NCBI GenBank assembly: GCA_964420395.1
Contig: CAYQTJ010000004.1
Location: forward strand, 1 to 64,000
From: CAVSZB01 sp964420395
GTDB lineage: Bacteria > Krumholzibacteriota > Krumholzibacteriia > LZORAL124-64-63
Length of the DNA stretch: 64,000 nucleotides
Direction: 5' to 3'
Shown here piece by piece: positions 26,115-35,187 of the stretch (its first letter is position 1; every line of letters starts with the position of its first letter). The notes beneath the pieces are model-generated. The model searched no databases and was not told the DNA's origin. It saw nothing but the letters and a program-made list of their open reading frames with translations. Both the position numbers and the translations under genes were made by a program.

Positions 26115-26358
26115 GGACGAAGTCACACCGGAGTGGGGCGCCGTCGGCGCCGCCGCTCCGCTACCACCTCCCGGAGGGCTGGACGACCGCACCTGGGTAA
26201 CGGGCAGCAGTGGCGGGCCGGCAGGGCCGGCCCCGCATTGGCAGCAGCGTTCACAGTCCCCCGAGGAGGCATCCGTTTCCTCACGCAGAAGTCGATGAAG
26301 ACACGTGCTTCTCGCGGCTCCGGCCGCGAGTTACGTCGCTATTGACCGGAGGGTATGC

Positions 26359-29300
26359 ATGGATCGCCATCGCCTGATGAGCCGCATCAGCCTGACCGTC
26401 GCGACGGCCGCGGCGCTGACCTGGGGGACCGTGGCCCTCGGCGCCGGGGCCCCCGCCGCCTTCTTCGAGGGGAGGATCACCGGCGAGCTCTCGTGGGAAA
26501 CGAACGCCTCCGGGGCGGTGACGCCCCGCCTCGCCGGCGGTCGGGCCTGGGCCGAGACGGATCGGCCCGCGCTGGCGGTGCTCGACCTGCGCCTGCTGGT
26601 GCCGCTGGAGGCGGCGCCGGGCGGCGTCGAGGTGGTGCCCCTGGCGACGCACCGCGTGCGGGTGCCGGGGCGGCTGGCCGTCGGTTCGCCGCTCATCAGC
26701 AGCGACGGGGTCGCCGTGGTCGCGGCCCGGCTCCCTCTGGACGGGGCGGTCTTTCCGGCGCAGTGGGGCGAATTCGGCGGCACGCAGGTCTGGCGGGGCT
26801 TCCGTCTCGCGTCGGTGCGGGTCTACCCGCTGCGGGCCGTGCGTGACGCGGCGGGCGAGTGGAGCGAACTCGAGGTGCTCGACAGCTACGCCATCCGGTT
26901 CCTGCCGGGCGGCGGCAAGCTCGCGGCGGGGGACGCCGCGGAGATCGCCGTGCGCGAACGTCGGGTGCCGGGCGAGCGGGCGCGCGCCGAGGCGGCGCTG
27001 GCCGGCCTGATCGCGAACCCCGGAGGGCTGTCCGGCTACGCGCGCGCCGACGGTGCGGTCGTGGCGGAGCCGGCGGGGGGCTTCGCGCCGAGCCAGACCC
27101 CCAGCCTGGAGGGGAGCCCGGTCCGTTACCTGATCATCACCCGGGAGGCGCTGGCCCCGGCCTTCCAGCGCCTGGCCGATCATCGCACCGCCCTGGGGGA
27201 CCCTGCGGTCGTGCAGACGGTGGAGTGGATCGAGGCCAACTACCGCCACGGCGCGGATGTCCAGGAGACGATCCGGCTCTTCATCCGCGAGGCCTATCAG
27301 CGCTGGGGTGTGGAGTACGTCCTGCTCGGCGGCGACACCGACGTGGTCCCGGCCCGCTACATCCACAGCGAGTACTATCCCCCCTCGTCCAGCACCGACG
27401 TGCCGACCGACCTCTATTTCGGGTGCCTGGACGGGAACTGGAACGCCGATGCCGACGATCTCTTCGGCGAGCACTACGCCAGCTATCTGAATCCCGGCGA
27501 CAACGCCGATCTCGCCGACGAGGTGCGGGTGGGGCGCGCCCCGGTCAGCACCGTGAACGCGGTGAACGCGTTCATCGACAAGGTCATCGGCTACGAGCAG
27601 CAGGTGGCGGGGACGGGCTGGCCCAACCGGATGCTGTTCGCCGCGGAGGTGCTGTTCCCGGCCGACTACACCGCGGGGGCGACGATCACCCTCGACGGCG
27701 CGAGCTTCGCCGAGCAGTTGAACAACACCGCGCTCACCCCCTGCACCGGGATGACGCCGACGCGGCTTTACGAGTCGTATCCGCTCTGGCCCGGCTCGAC
27801 GCGCCTCTCGCGCGCGGCGTTCACGGACTCCGTCAATACCGGTCACTTCGGCATCGTGAACCAGATCGGTCACGGCTTCTTCGTCAACATGTCGCTGGGC
27901 GACGCCAATTTCACCGTCGCCGACGCCGACGGATTGCACAACACGGGGCGCCCGTTCCTGCTCTATGCCCTCAACTGCGCCTCCGCGGCGTTCGACTACG
28001 CCTGTCTGATGGAGCGCTTCGTGCAGAATCCCAACGGCGGCGCGGTCGCGGCGATCGGCGCGGCCCGGGCCGCGTTCCCGTATACGGCGAACGACTATCA
28101 GATTGAGTTCTTCCGGCTGCTGTTCTGCAACGGCATCCACCGGCTGGGCGACCTGATGAGCCTCAGCCGCCTCCCGCAGCTGGCAGACACCTACTACAAC
28201 ACGGCCGACCGCTGGACCTTCCTGAACTACACGCTGCTCGGCGACCCCGGCCTGGCGGTGTGGACCGGTGCTCCGCGGCCGGCGAGCGTGGCGGCTCCCG
28301 CCTCCCTCACGGCCGGCGCCCAGTCGGTGACGGTGACCGTGACGGCCGACGGCCTGCCGGTCGAGGGGGCGCTCGTCTGCCTGAGCAAGGAGGGCGACGA
28401 CTACGCCTCGGACTTCACGGATGCCGCGGGCCAGGTCTCCCTCGCCTACACCCCGGTCAGCGCCGGCGCGGCCAGCCTGGTCGTAAGCGGAGCGGGGCTG
28501 GCCCGCGAGGCGCGCGATCTGCCGGTGACGGTCCCCGGCGCGTACATCGCGCTCGACGCGGTGACGATCACCGATGACGGCTCCGCCGGCAGCAGCGGCA
28601 ACGGGGACGGGCGCTTCGACGCCGGCGAGACGGTGGCGGTGGTCACCCAGTATCGCGACACCGGCACGGGGGGGGCGCTGAACTGCCTCGCCACTCTCAG
28701 CGGGGGGGCGGCCGGCCTGACCATCCTGGACGGCACGGCCAGCGTCGGCAACGTGCCGTCGGGCAGCGTCAAGGCGGCCACGGAGCCGTTCCTGGTGCGT
28801 GCCGACGCCGCCCTGCCCGACGGTCTGCACGTGGCGTTCTCGGTCACGGTGACCGCGCAGGCCGGGGGGCCGTTCGCCAGCGAGTGGAATCCGGTCGTGC
28901 TGGCGCCGGAGCTGGCGCCGATCGCGCTGACCTGGTCGGACCTGGTCTACGGCAACGGGGACGGCGTGCAGCAGAACGGCGAGCGGATCACCGTGGCGGT
29001 GAAGCTCAAGAACTACGGCGACGGGCTGGCCGGGGCGATCACCGGGCGGCTGCGCAGCATGGACCCGGGCGTGGTCCTGCGCGACACCGTCGCGTCCTAC
29101 GGCACGCTGGCGCTGCTGCAGGAAGGGACCGGATCGGTGCCGTTCTCGCTGTCGGAGACGGACGTCAGCGTCGACCACCCCTGCTGGATCCTCTTCAGCG
29201 ATCCGCAGGGGCGCACGGTGCGGCACGACTTCGTACTGAACGCGCCGGCGGCGCCGGCGGCGCCGGCGACCAGCGGCACGCTCGGGCCCGACGTCATCGG

Positions 29301-31230
29301 CCTGACCTGGGCGCCGGTGACGACCCCGCACCTGCGCGGCTACCACGTCTACCGCGGCACCAGCGCCGGCGGTCCGTTCGTGCGGGCGAACGCCGACCTG
29401 GTCGAGCGCACGTCCTACTTCCGCGACTCCGGTCTCGCCCTGCTGACCCAGTACTTCTACCGGATCGCGGCGGTGGACTCCTCGCTGGTGGAGGGGCCGT
29501 TCTCGGCCGTGGTCTCGCAGAGCACCGCACCGCCGGAAATGGGCGGCTTCCCGCTGCCCATGACTAAGGAGACGAGCGGCCACAACGCCGTCGGCGACGT
29601 GGACGGCGACGGCACGCTCGAGGTCGTGCTCGGGGCGGACGAGGTCTACGTCTGGACCGCCGGCGGTGGCGAGCTGCGCGACGGTGACAACGACGCCCAG
29701 ACGCTCGGGCCGTTCACGAACATGTCCAGCGGCACCACGAATCTGAGCTTCTCGCCGTCCGGCATCACCCTGGCCGATCTGGACGACGTACCGGGGCTCG
29801 AGATCATCGCCAGCGAGAGGGTCCAGAACAAGATCCACATCTTCCGCCGGGACGGCAGCGAACTGCCGGGCTGGCCGCGGTCCCTGGTCGGCACGAGCTG
29901 GAACTGGACCACGCCCGCGGTCGGCGACGTGGACGGCGACGGCGCCCCGGAGATCGTCTGCAACGACATCGCCGGCCGCACCTTCGCCTGGCACCTCGAC
30001 GGCACGGAACTGAGGGACGGCGACAGCAATCCCGCCACGCTCGGCGTGTTCGTGGCGCGCGCCGGCGCGACCTACGAGTATGGCTTCAGCTCGCCCGCGC
30101 TGTGCGACCTGGACGGTGACGGGCGCAAGGAGATCATCTTCGGCTCGAAGCTCTCCGGCGTGCCCAACTACCTCTACGCCTATCGCTACGACGGCAGCCA
30201 GGCGACCGGCTTCCCGTTCGCGACCGGCAACCTCGGCGCCATCGGGTGCAGCCCCAGCCTTGGAGACCTCGACAACGACGGTCAGCGGGAGATCGTCTTC
30301 GTGTCGGAAGCCGACTCGCTCTATGTCCTGCGGCGGAACGGCAGCCGCTATCCCGGCTTCCCGATCTGGTTCACCGCCAACAGCACCAGCAGCGGCGCCT
30401 CCTGTCCCAGCCCGGCGCTGGCCGACTTCGACGGCGACGGGCGGCTGGAGATCGCGGCGGTGACGGTCACGAACGCCGCGAGCGCGGCCCTGCGGCTGAT
30501 CGACACCGACGTCGCGGGCGGCACCTCCGGCCAGACCATGCCGGGCTGGCCGAAGAGCCTGCCGGGCAACTCGGAGTCCAGTCCCCTGGCGGGGGACATC
30601 GACGGCGACGGCGGCATCGACATCGTGTTCGGGATCGGCGGGGGCGACGAATCGACCCCCAACAACATCTACGCCTTCGAGGCGAGCGGCGCCGCGGTGC
30701 CTGGCTTCCCGATCACCGTCGGGGGGCCGATCCGGCCCTGCCCCGTGCTGTGCGACCTCGACGGGGACGGCAAAGTCAACATCGTCTATGGCGGATGGGA
30801 CCTGCAGGTCCACGTCTGGAACCTGCCGTTCGCCTACGATCCGGATCTGATGCCGTGGCCCACCTTCCGCGGCAGCCACTGGCGCGACGGCGTCTACCGG
30901 CAGCCCACCCTGACCGGTGCGCCGGGGGAGGCGCCTCCGGCGGCGCTGGCCGTGGCGCCGAACTTCCCGAACCCGTTCAATCCCGTCACGACGGTGCGGC
31001 TCAACGTGCCGGGCCCGTCCGGGCAGAGCGTGCCGCTCGGCCTGCGGGTGTACGACCTGCAGGGGCGGCTGGTGCGCGTCCTGCACGCCGGCCCGGCCGC
31101 GACCGGCTGGCGGACCTGGATCTGGGACGGTCGCGACGGCGCCGGGCAGCCGCAGGCGAGCGGCGTGTACCTGCTCCGGGCCGAAGCGGGCGGGCAGGTG
31201 CGGACGCAAAAGATGGCCCTGGTGAAATGA
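26359..31230 (+). CDS. Second secreted gingipain-like (C25) protein, tandem paralogue
   Basis: This 1623-residue paralogue of the preceding gene has the same domain order: signal helix (residues about 8-27), N-terminal beta region, C25 peptidase domain ('YLIITREALAPAFQRLADHR', 'VLLGGDTDVVPAR', H505 in 'IGHGFF', C540 in 'LNCASAAFD'), Ig-like domains, FN3 at about 964-1050, FG-GAP-like repeats ('GDVDGDGTLEVVLG', 'CDLDGDGRKEIIFG') and a C-terminal sorting domain with 'NFPNPFNP'. Sequence has diverged throughout, so the duplication is not recent. GGAGGG precedes the ATG. It has its own promoter, so the pair can be regulated separately. Confidence 0.88.
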   Translation: MDRHRLMSRISLTVATAAALTWGTVALGAGAPAAFFEGRITGELSWETNASGAVTPRLAGGRAWAETDRPALAVLDLRLLVPLEAAPGGVEVVPLATHRVRVPGRLAVGSPLISSDGVAVVAARLPLDGAVFPAQWGEFGGTQVWRGFRLASVRVYPLRAVRDAAGEWSELEVLDSYAIRFLPGGGKLAAGDAAEIAVRERRVPGERARAEAALAGLIANPGGLSGYARADGAVVAEPAGGFAPSQTPSLEGSPVRYLIITREALAPAFQRLADHRTALGDPAVVQTVEWIEANYRHGADVQETIRLFIREAYQRWGVEYVLLGGDTDVVPARYIHSEYYPPSSSTDVPTDLYFGCLDGNWNADADDLFGEHYASYLNPGDNADLADEVRVGRAPVSTVNAVNAFIDKVIGYEQQVAGTGWPNRMLFAAEVLFPADYTAGATITLDGASFAEQLNNTALTPCTGMTPTRLYESYPLWPGSTRLSRAAFTDSVNTGHFGIVNQIGHGFFVNMSLGDANFTVADADGLHNTGRPFLLYALNCASAAFDYACLMERFVQNPNGGAVAAIGAARAAFPYTANDYQIEFFRLLFCNGIHRLGDLMSLSRLPQLADTYYNTADRWTFLNYTLLGDPGLAVWTGAPRPASVAAPASLTAGAQSVTVTVTADGLPVEGALVCLSKEGDDYASDFTDAAGQVSLAYTPVSAGAASLVVSGAGLAREARDLPVTVPGAYIALDAVTITDDGSAGSSGNGDGRFDAGETVAVVTQYRDTGTGGALNCLATLSGGAAGLTILDGTASVGNVPSGSVKAATEPFLVRADAALPDGLHVAFSVTVTAQAGGPFASEWNPVVLAPELAPIALTWSDLVYGNGDGVQQNGERITVAVKLKNYGDGLAGAITGRLRSMDPGVVLRDTVASYGTLALLQEGTGSVPFSLSETDVSVDHPCWILFSDPQGRTVRHDFVLNAPAAPAAPATSGTLGPDVIGLTWAPVTTPHLRGYHVYRGTSAGGPFVRANADLVERTSYFRDSGLALLTQYFYRIAAVDSSLVEGPFSAVVSQSTAPPEMGGFPLPMTKETSGHNAVGDVDGDGTLEVVLGADEVYVWTAGGGELRDGDNDAQTLGPFTNMSSGTTNLSFSPSGITLADLDDVPGLEIIASERVQNKIHIFRRDGSELPGWPRSLVGTSWNWTTPAVGDVDGDGAPEIVCNDIAGRTFAWHLDGTELRDGDSNPATLGVFVARAGATYEYGFSSPALCDLDGDGRKEIIFGSKLSGVPNYLYAYRYDGSQATGFPFATGNLGAIGCSPSLGDLDNDGQREIVFVSEADSLYVLRRNGSRYPGFPIWFTANSTSSGASCPSPALADFDGDGRLEIAAVTVTNAASAALRLIDTDVAGGTSGQTMPGWPKSLPGNSESSPLAGDIDGDGGIDIVFGIGGGDESTPNNIYAFEASGAAVPGFPITVGGPIRPCPVLCDLDGDGKVNIVYGGWDLQVHVWNLPFAYDPDLMPWPTFRGSHWRDGVYRQPTLTGAPGEAPPAALAVAPNFPNPFNPVTTVRLNVPGPSGQSVPLGLRVYDLQGRLVRVLHAGPAATGWRTWIWDGRDGAGQPQASGVYLLRAEAGGQVRTQKMALVK

Positions 31231-31231
31231 C

Positions 31232-31260
31232 CCGGCGGCGGGCCGACGTCACGCCGCCGG
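31232..31260 (+). terminator. Terminator-like hairpin after the second C25 gene
   Basis: CCGGCGGCG (31232-31240) and CGCCGCCGG (31252-31260) form a perfect 9-bp stem with an 11-base loop, one base after the stop codon. Confidence 0.5.
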
Positions 31261-31289
31261 TTGACGGCGCGGCGCCCGCTCCTTAGCAT
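31261..31289 (+). promoter_or_regulatory. Candidate promoter for the solute-binding lipoprotein
   Basis: TTGACG (31261-31266), a 17-base spacer and TAGCAT (31284-31289). The start point would be near 31296, so the large hairpin at 31301-31331 would sit at the very 5' end of the mRNA. Confidence 0.5.
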
Positions 31290-31300
31290 CACGGTCCGGC

Positions 31301-31331
31301 CCGCGGCCCCTCCCAGCCGGAGGGGCCGCGG
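31301..31331 (+). promoter_or_regulatory. 12-bp perfect hairpin in the leader of the solute-binding gene
   Basis: CCGCGGCCCCTC pairs perfectly with GAGGGGCCGCGG around a 7-base loop (CCAGCCG), followed by CTTT. It lies between the candidate promoter and the start at 31362. It could be a 5' stabilising hairpin, an attenuator, or a second terminator for the C25 gene. Confidence 0.5.
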
Positions 31332-31361
31332 CTTTGGCGGCTCCGGACGGCGGGAGAGGGC

Positions 31362-32981
31362 ATGGGCGGACGACGGGCCACGTCGCTGGCGCTGGGGGTG
31401 GCGCTGGCCGCGCTGGCCGCGCTGGGGGGCGGCGGCTGCGGTGGCGGGGGGGGCGCGGGGCCGCGCGCCGGCGGCACCGCCATCCTCGCCCTGGCGGCCG
31501 AGCCCGATCTCCTCAATCCGCTGCTCACCGGCTCCGCCTACGCGACGCAGCTGCTGGGGCTGATGCAGGACGGGCTGATCGAGATGGACGAGGACCTCGA
31601 GTTCCGTCCCCGCATCGCCAGCGGCTGGACGTTCGCTCCGGACAGCCTCTCCGTGACTTTCCGGCTGCGACCCTGGGTCTGGTCCGACGGCGAGCCGCTG
31701 ACCGCGCGCGACGTGGCGGCGAGCTTCGCCCTGCTGACCGATCCGGTCATCGCCAGCCCGCGTCGCGGGGGGCTGGCGAACGTCACCGCGGTGACGGCGC
31801 TGGATCCGGCCACGGTGCGCTACGACTTCCGGAGCCGCCGCCCGCGAACGGAGGCGCTGTTCGCCGCGGCGCACGCGCTGCTGCCGGCGCACCGGACCGC
31901 CACGCTGGAGCCTGCCCGGGTGCGGGAGTGGCCGCTCAATCAGCAACCGCTCTCCTCCGGTCCGTACCGGCTCGAGAGCTGGCAGCGCAACCGCCAGGTG
32001 GTGCTGACGCGCAACGAACGCTATCCCGGACCGCGGCCGCGGCTCGATCGACTCGTCTTCCGGATCATTCCGGACGAGACGTCGCGGCTGATCGAGTTGG
32101 AAACGGGCGGCGTCGATTTCGTGGACGAGATCCCGCCGCAGGCGGCCCGCGCCCTGGCGGCCTCGGGCCGGGCTACGGTGCTGCGGGTTGGCGGCCGGCT
32201 GGTGGGGCAGGTGCAGTGGAACCTGCGCAGTCCCCTGCTGGCCGACCGCGCGGTCCGCCGCGCCCTCTCGTTCGCCATCGATCGCGCGGCGTTCATCGAC
32301 GGCCTGCTGTGCGGTTACGGGGCGCCGGCGGCGAGCCCCATCCCGCCCTGCCTCTGGGCCCACGACGCCTCGCTGCTGCCCGACCGCCACGAGCCGCAGC
32401 GGGCGCGTGACCTGCTCGACTCCGCCGGCTGGCGCGACAGCGACGGGGACGGCGTGCGCGAGCGGGATGGCCGCCGCCTGTCGCTGCTGCTGATCACCCG
32501 CAAGGGCGACCCGGTGCGGGAGGACGGCGCGGCGCTGATCGCGGCGAACCTGCGGTCGGTGGGGGTGGAGGTGCGCCCGCGGATCCTCGAATTCGGGGCG
32601 GCGCTCGACGAGGTGCGGCAGGGCCGCTTCGACGGCTACCTCGGCTATTTCCAGCCGCGGCTGGTGCCCGATCCCTCGGCCCAGTTGCGCTCCGACGCCA
32701 CGGACCGCTTCAACTACGGCAGCTACGCGAGCGCCGCCGTCGATTCCCTGCTCGACGCCGCGCTCGCCTGCCCCGACCGGGCCCGCGCCGCACCGCTCTG
32801 GCACCGCCTGCAGCGGATCGTGGCGGAGGACGCGCCGTTCGCCTTCCTCTTCTACCCGGAAACGCTCTGCGGCGTCGGCCCGCGCCTGCGGGGGGTGCGC
32901 CCGCACGTGCTGTCGCCGTTCAACAACGTGGGCGAATGGTGGATCGGCTCGCCGGACCGCGAGGCGAAGGCCGGGCATTGA
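31362..32981 (+). CDS. ABC-type peptide/nickel-like substrate-binding lipoprotein (family 5)
   Basis: This 539-residue extracytoplasmic solute-binding protein of the DppA/OppA/NikA class has an N-terminal signal followed by a glycine-rich stretch with a cysteine at about residue 26; the lipobox is weak, but lipid anchoring is likely. The class fold is clear from 'GGTAILALAAEPDLLNPLLT', 'LLGLMQDGLIEMDEDL', 'WSDGEPLTARDVAASFALL', 'NQQPLSSGPYRLESW' and 'VRRALSFAIDRAAFIDGLL'. It has no adjacent permease or ATPase genes, so it is an orphan binding protein that must share a transporter encoded elsewhere, or act as a sensor. The ligand is unknown. Confidence 0.9.
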   Translation: MGGRRATSLALGVALAALAALGGGGCGGGGGAGPRAGGTAILALAAEPDLLNPLLTGSAYATQLLGLMQDGLIEMDEDLEFRPRIASGWTFAPDSLSVTFRLRPWVWSDGEPLTARDVAASFALLTDPVIASPRRGGLANVTAVTALDPATVRYDFRSRRPRTEALFAAAHALLPAHRTATLEPARVREWPLNQQPLSSGPYRLESWQRNRQVVLTRNERYPGPRPRLDRLVFRIIPDETSRLIELETGGVDFVDEIPPQAARALAASGRATVLRVGGRLVGQVQWNLRSPLLADRAVRRALSFAIDRAAFIDGLLCGYGAPAASPIPPCLWAHDASLLPDRHEPQRARDLLDSAGWRDSDGDGVRERDGRRLSLLLITRKGDPVREDGAALIAANLRSVGVEVRPRILEFGAALDEVRQGRFDGYLGYFQPRLVPDPSAQLRSDATDRFNYGSYASAAVDSLLDAALACPDRARAAPLWHRLQRIVAEDAPFAFLFYPETLCGVGPRLRGVRPHVLSPFNNVGEWWIGSPDREAKAGH

Positions 32982-32986
32982 ACCAC

Positions 32987-33015
32987 TTGGCCCCGGGACC
33001 GATTCTCCGTATCCT
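32987..33015 (+). promoter_or_regulatory. Candidate promoter giving a leaderless mRNA
   Basis: TTGGCC (32987-32992), a 17-base spacer and TATCCT (33010-33015). Only six bases separate the -10 box from the ATG at 33022, so transcription would begin at or next to the start codon. No Shine-Dalgarno sequence is visible in that gap. Confidence 0.4.
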
Positions 33016-33021
33016 GTAGAC

Positions 33022-34662
33022 ATGAAAGCAAGCGTGCCGATCCGGACCGCGGTCGCCCTGGCGGGCCTGCTCGCGGCGGCCGGCTGCGGCGATTCGCCGA
33101 CGCCCCCGCCACCCCCGCCGGCGGGCTATGTCTTCACCCCCGCGGGCGACGACGTGACCGTGCTGTACGAGGGGCAGGTCGACTTCTCGGTGCGCACGGC
33201 GGCGGGGGGCGAGGTGGCGGCCGTCTTCCGGCGGGGGGACACGGTCCTCGCCACCGGCAGTTCCTACGCCTACGCCGGGACACGGGCCGGGCGGGACTCG
33301 CTGCGGGCCGAGGTGCCGGGGGCGCCGGCCGGCGTGAAGGACTGGCGGATCTGGGTGGAGAGCGGGTACGGCGACCGCCCCGCGCCGGTGCTCGCGTTGA
33401 CGGCGGTGATCGGCGCGCGGCCGGGAACGCTGCGCGTGAACTGGCTGCGCGCCGCGCCCGAGCTCAACCCGCTGCCGGTCGCCCGCTACCTGGTGGGGCT
33501 GGGTCGGGACGGGCCGTTGACCGAGCTGAACTGGGACGTGGCGGAGCTGCTGGAAGAGGTGCCGAGCCTCGAAGCGACGGTCGGGTACGGGCGCGACTAT
33601 GCCGGACTGGCCGGCGGCGACACGGTCTGGGTGGGGGTGCGCGCCGAGGACGAGGCCGGCCGCCTCTCGCCGCTGGGGCCGGTGCCCCGGGTCCGGGTGG
33701 CGGGGGCGTACCGCATCGTCGGGACGGCCATCGGGATCGCGGGCGAGCCGCTCGTGGGAATCCTCGCCAGCGTTGGCGAGGCGCCGGAACTGCGGGCCAT
33801 CACCGCGGACGGCGGCGGCTTCGACCTGCCGCGGCCGGCGCTCGTGCCCGAGGGCTTCCGGGACATCGACCGGTACGTGCTGTCGGTGCGCGACGAGACC
33901 GGCCCGGACATCGGCACGTACTACGACGTCCGGACCGACACGCTGTCGGCCGCCGATTCCTACCCGCGACCGATCACGCTGGTCGCCGCGCGGACCGCGC
34001 AGGGCGATCCACTCCTCGACCCGGACTGCGCCGCGCTGGTCTACCAGGGGGAGTTCCTCACCTTCCTGAAGCGGATGACCTTCACGGGCATGGGCGGGAA
34101 CACCCGGCTCTATCGCTGGGGCCACTATCCGATCACCTACTGGGTGCAGCCGACGGGCGACTGGACGGCCCCGGGCGGCTTCGAGATGGGCCCGCTCGCG
34201 CGGGCCGCCGCCGCCGCCTGGAACGCCCGGCTCGGGGGGACCTTCTTCACGGAATCGGCGGACAGCGTCGCGGCGGACCTGAAGGTTGTCTTCAAGTCCC
34301 TCGGCGGCACGATCTACGGACTCACGGAGATCGTGGCGCCGTACTACGCGGCAATCAACACCATCGTGCCGACCAAGATGAAGATCACGCTGTCGCGCGA
34401 ATTCACGCGCCTGGCCTATGCGCAGGGGGTGGTGCTGCACGAGTTCGGCCACGCGCTCTGCATCGGCAACCACAGCGAATGCCCCGGCTACATGCACATC
34501 ATGAGAATCGGCGCGCACGACGTGCCGCTCAGCCCCGAAATCCCGGGCGTCGATACGCAGGGCGAGATGGAGGCGGCCATCAGCGACGACGAGGTGCGCC
34601 TCGTGCACTACATCCGCAATCTCCCGCAGGGCGTCAACATGAATCAATATTTGCTTGACTGA
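33022..34662 (+). CDS. Lipoprotein with zinc-metalloprotease-like HExxH motif
   Basis: This 546-residue protein has a signal peptide and a clear lipobox ('LLAAAGC', cysteine at about residue 23), then a proline-rich spacer. Residues about 40-240 look like FN3/Ig-type beta domains; about 230-330 resemble a carboxypeptidase-regulatory-like domain ('ITADGGGFDLPRP'). The C-terminal 170 residues carry 'VVLHEFGHALCIGNHS' (H473, E474, H477, H484) and then 'GYMHIM', like a metzincin with a Met-turn. The third histidine is one residue further away than in the HExxHxxGxxH consensus. A peptidase role at the cell surface is inferred. There is no ribosome site upstream. Confidence 0.75.
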   Translation: MKASVPIRTAVALAGLLAAAGCGDSPTPPPPPPAGYVFTPAGDDVTVLYEGQVDFSVRTAAGGEVAAVFRRGDTVLATGSSYAYAGTRAGRDSLRAEVPGAPAGVKDWRIWVESGYGDRPAPVLALTAVIGARPGTLRVNWLRAAPELNPLPVARYLVGLGRDGPLTELNWDVAELLEEVPSLEATVGYGRDYAGLAGGDTVWVGVRAEDEAGRLSPLGPVPRVRVAGAYRIVGTAIGIAGEPLVGILASVGEAPELRAITADGGGFDLPRPALVPEGFRDIDRYVLSVRDETGPDIGTYYDVRTDTLSAADSYPRPITLVAARTAQGDPLLDPDCAALVYQGEFLTFLKRMTFTGMGGNTRLYRWGHYPITYWVQPTGDWTAPGGFEMGPLARAAAAAWNARLGGTFFTESADSVAADLKVVFKSLGGTIYGLTEIVAPYYAAINTIVPTKMKITLSREFTRLAYAQGVVLHEFGHALCIGNHSECPGYMHIMRIGAHDVPLSPEIPGVDTQGEMEAAISDDEVRLVHYIRNLPQGVNMNQYLLD

Positions 34663-34749
34663 ATTCCCCCTCCGCCCGAGCATTCCGACATTACACCAGC
34701 GACGCGACCGGTAATAATCGTCGGGCGCGTCCGGCGATGGGCGGCGCCG

Positions 34750-35094
34750 TCAGCCGGGGGGCCAGCCGAGACGACGTCCGGCCAGCAGATGCAGGTGCAG
34801 GTGGGGCACGGTCTGACCCGCCGCTTCGCCGCAGTTGATGACCAGCCTGTAGCCCGCGGACTCCAGCCCGAGTTCGCGGGCCAGGCGCGCGGCCGTCGTG
34901 GCGAGTCGCCCGAGCAGCCCGGCGTCGTCGTCGGCGAGGTCGGCCAGGGAGGCGACGTGCCGGCGCGGGATCAGCAGGAGGTGCGTCGGCGCCTGCGGGT
35001 TGACGTCGTGGAAGGCCACGACCGCCTCGTCGCTGTAGGCCTGCCGGCTCGGGATGCGTCCGGCGGCGATCTCGCAGAACAGGCACTTTTCCAT
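34750..35094 (-). CDS. HIT family nucleotide hydrolase/transferase (Hint-like)
   Basis: This 114-residue histidine-triad protein of the HinT type typically hydrolyses adenosine phosphoramidates. The zinc-like N-terminal 'CLFCEIAAGRIPS', 'HDVNPQAPTHLLLIPRRH' and the catalytic triad 'TVPHLHLHLLAGR' (HxHxH) are present. The ATG was chosen because GGGAGGCATCCG precedes it and it yields the standard MEKCLFC start; an upstream in-frame ATG adds 15 residues. It is monocistronic, convergent with the metalloprotease-like gene and divergent from the PfkB gene. The 87 bases between the convergent stops contain no strong hairpin. Confidence 0.94.
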   Translation of the reverse strand: MEKCLFCEIAAGRIPSRQAYSDEAVVAFHDVNPQAPTHLLLIPRRHVASLADLADDDAGLLGRLATTAARLARELGLESAGYRLVINCGEAAGQTVPHLHLHLLAGRRLGWPPG

Positions 35095-35187
35095 CGGATG
35101 CCTCCCGGCGGCCGCCGGCGTTTCCGGCAGCGCGGCCACGGAGGCAGCCTACCACGCCGCCGCCGCGGGCGGCAACGGGGAGTGGGC

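Noticed and set aside
26281..31209. A 1642-codon open frame antisense to the second C25 gene, and a 1232-codon one antisense to the first (22252-25950)
   Set aside because: Both are mirror products of GC-rich codon bias. Their translations are His/Arg/Gln/Asp-rich with no domain, while the plus strand shows clear domain order.
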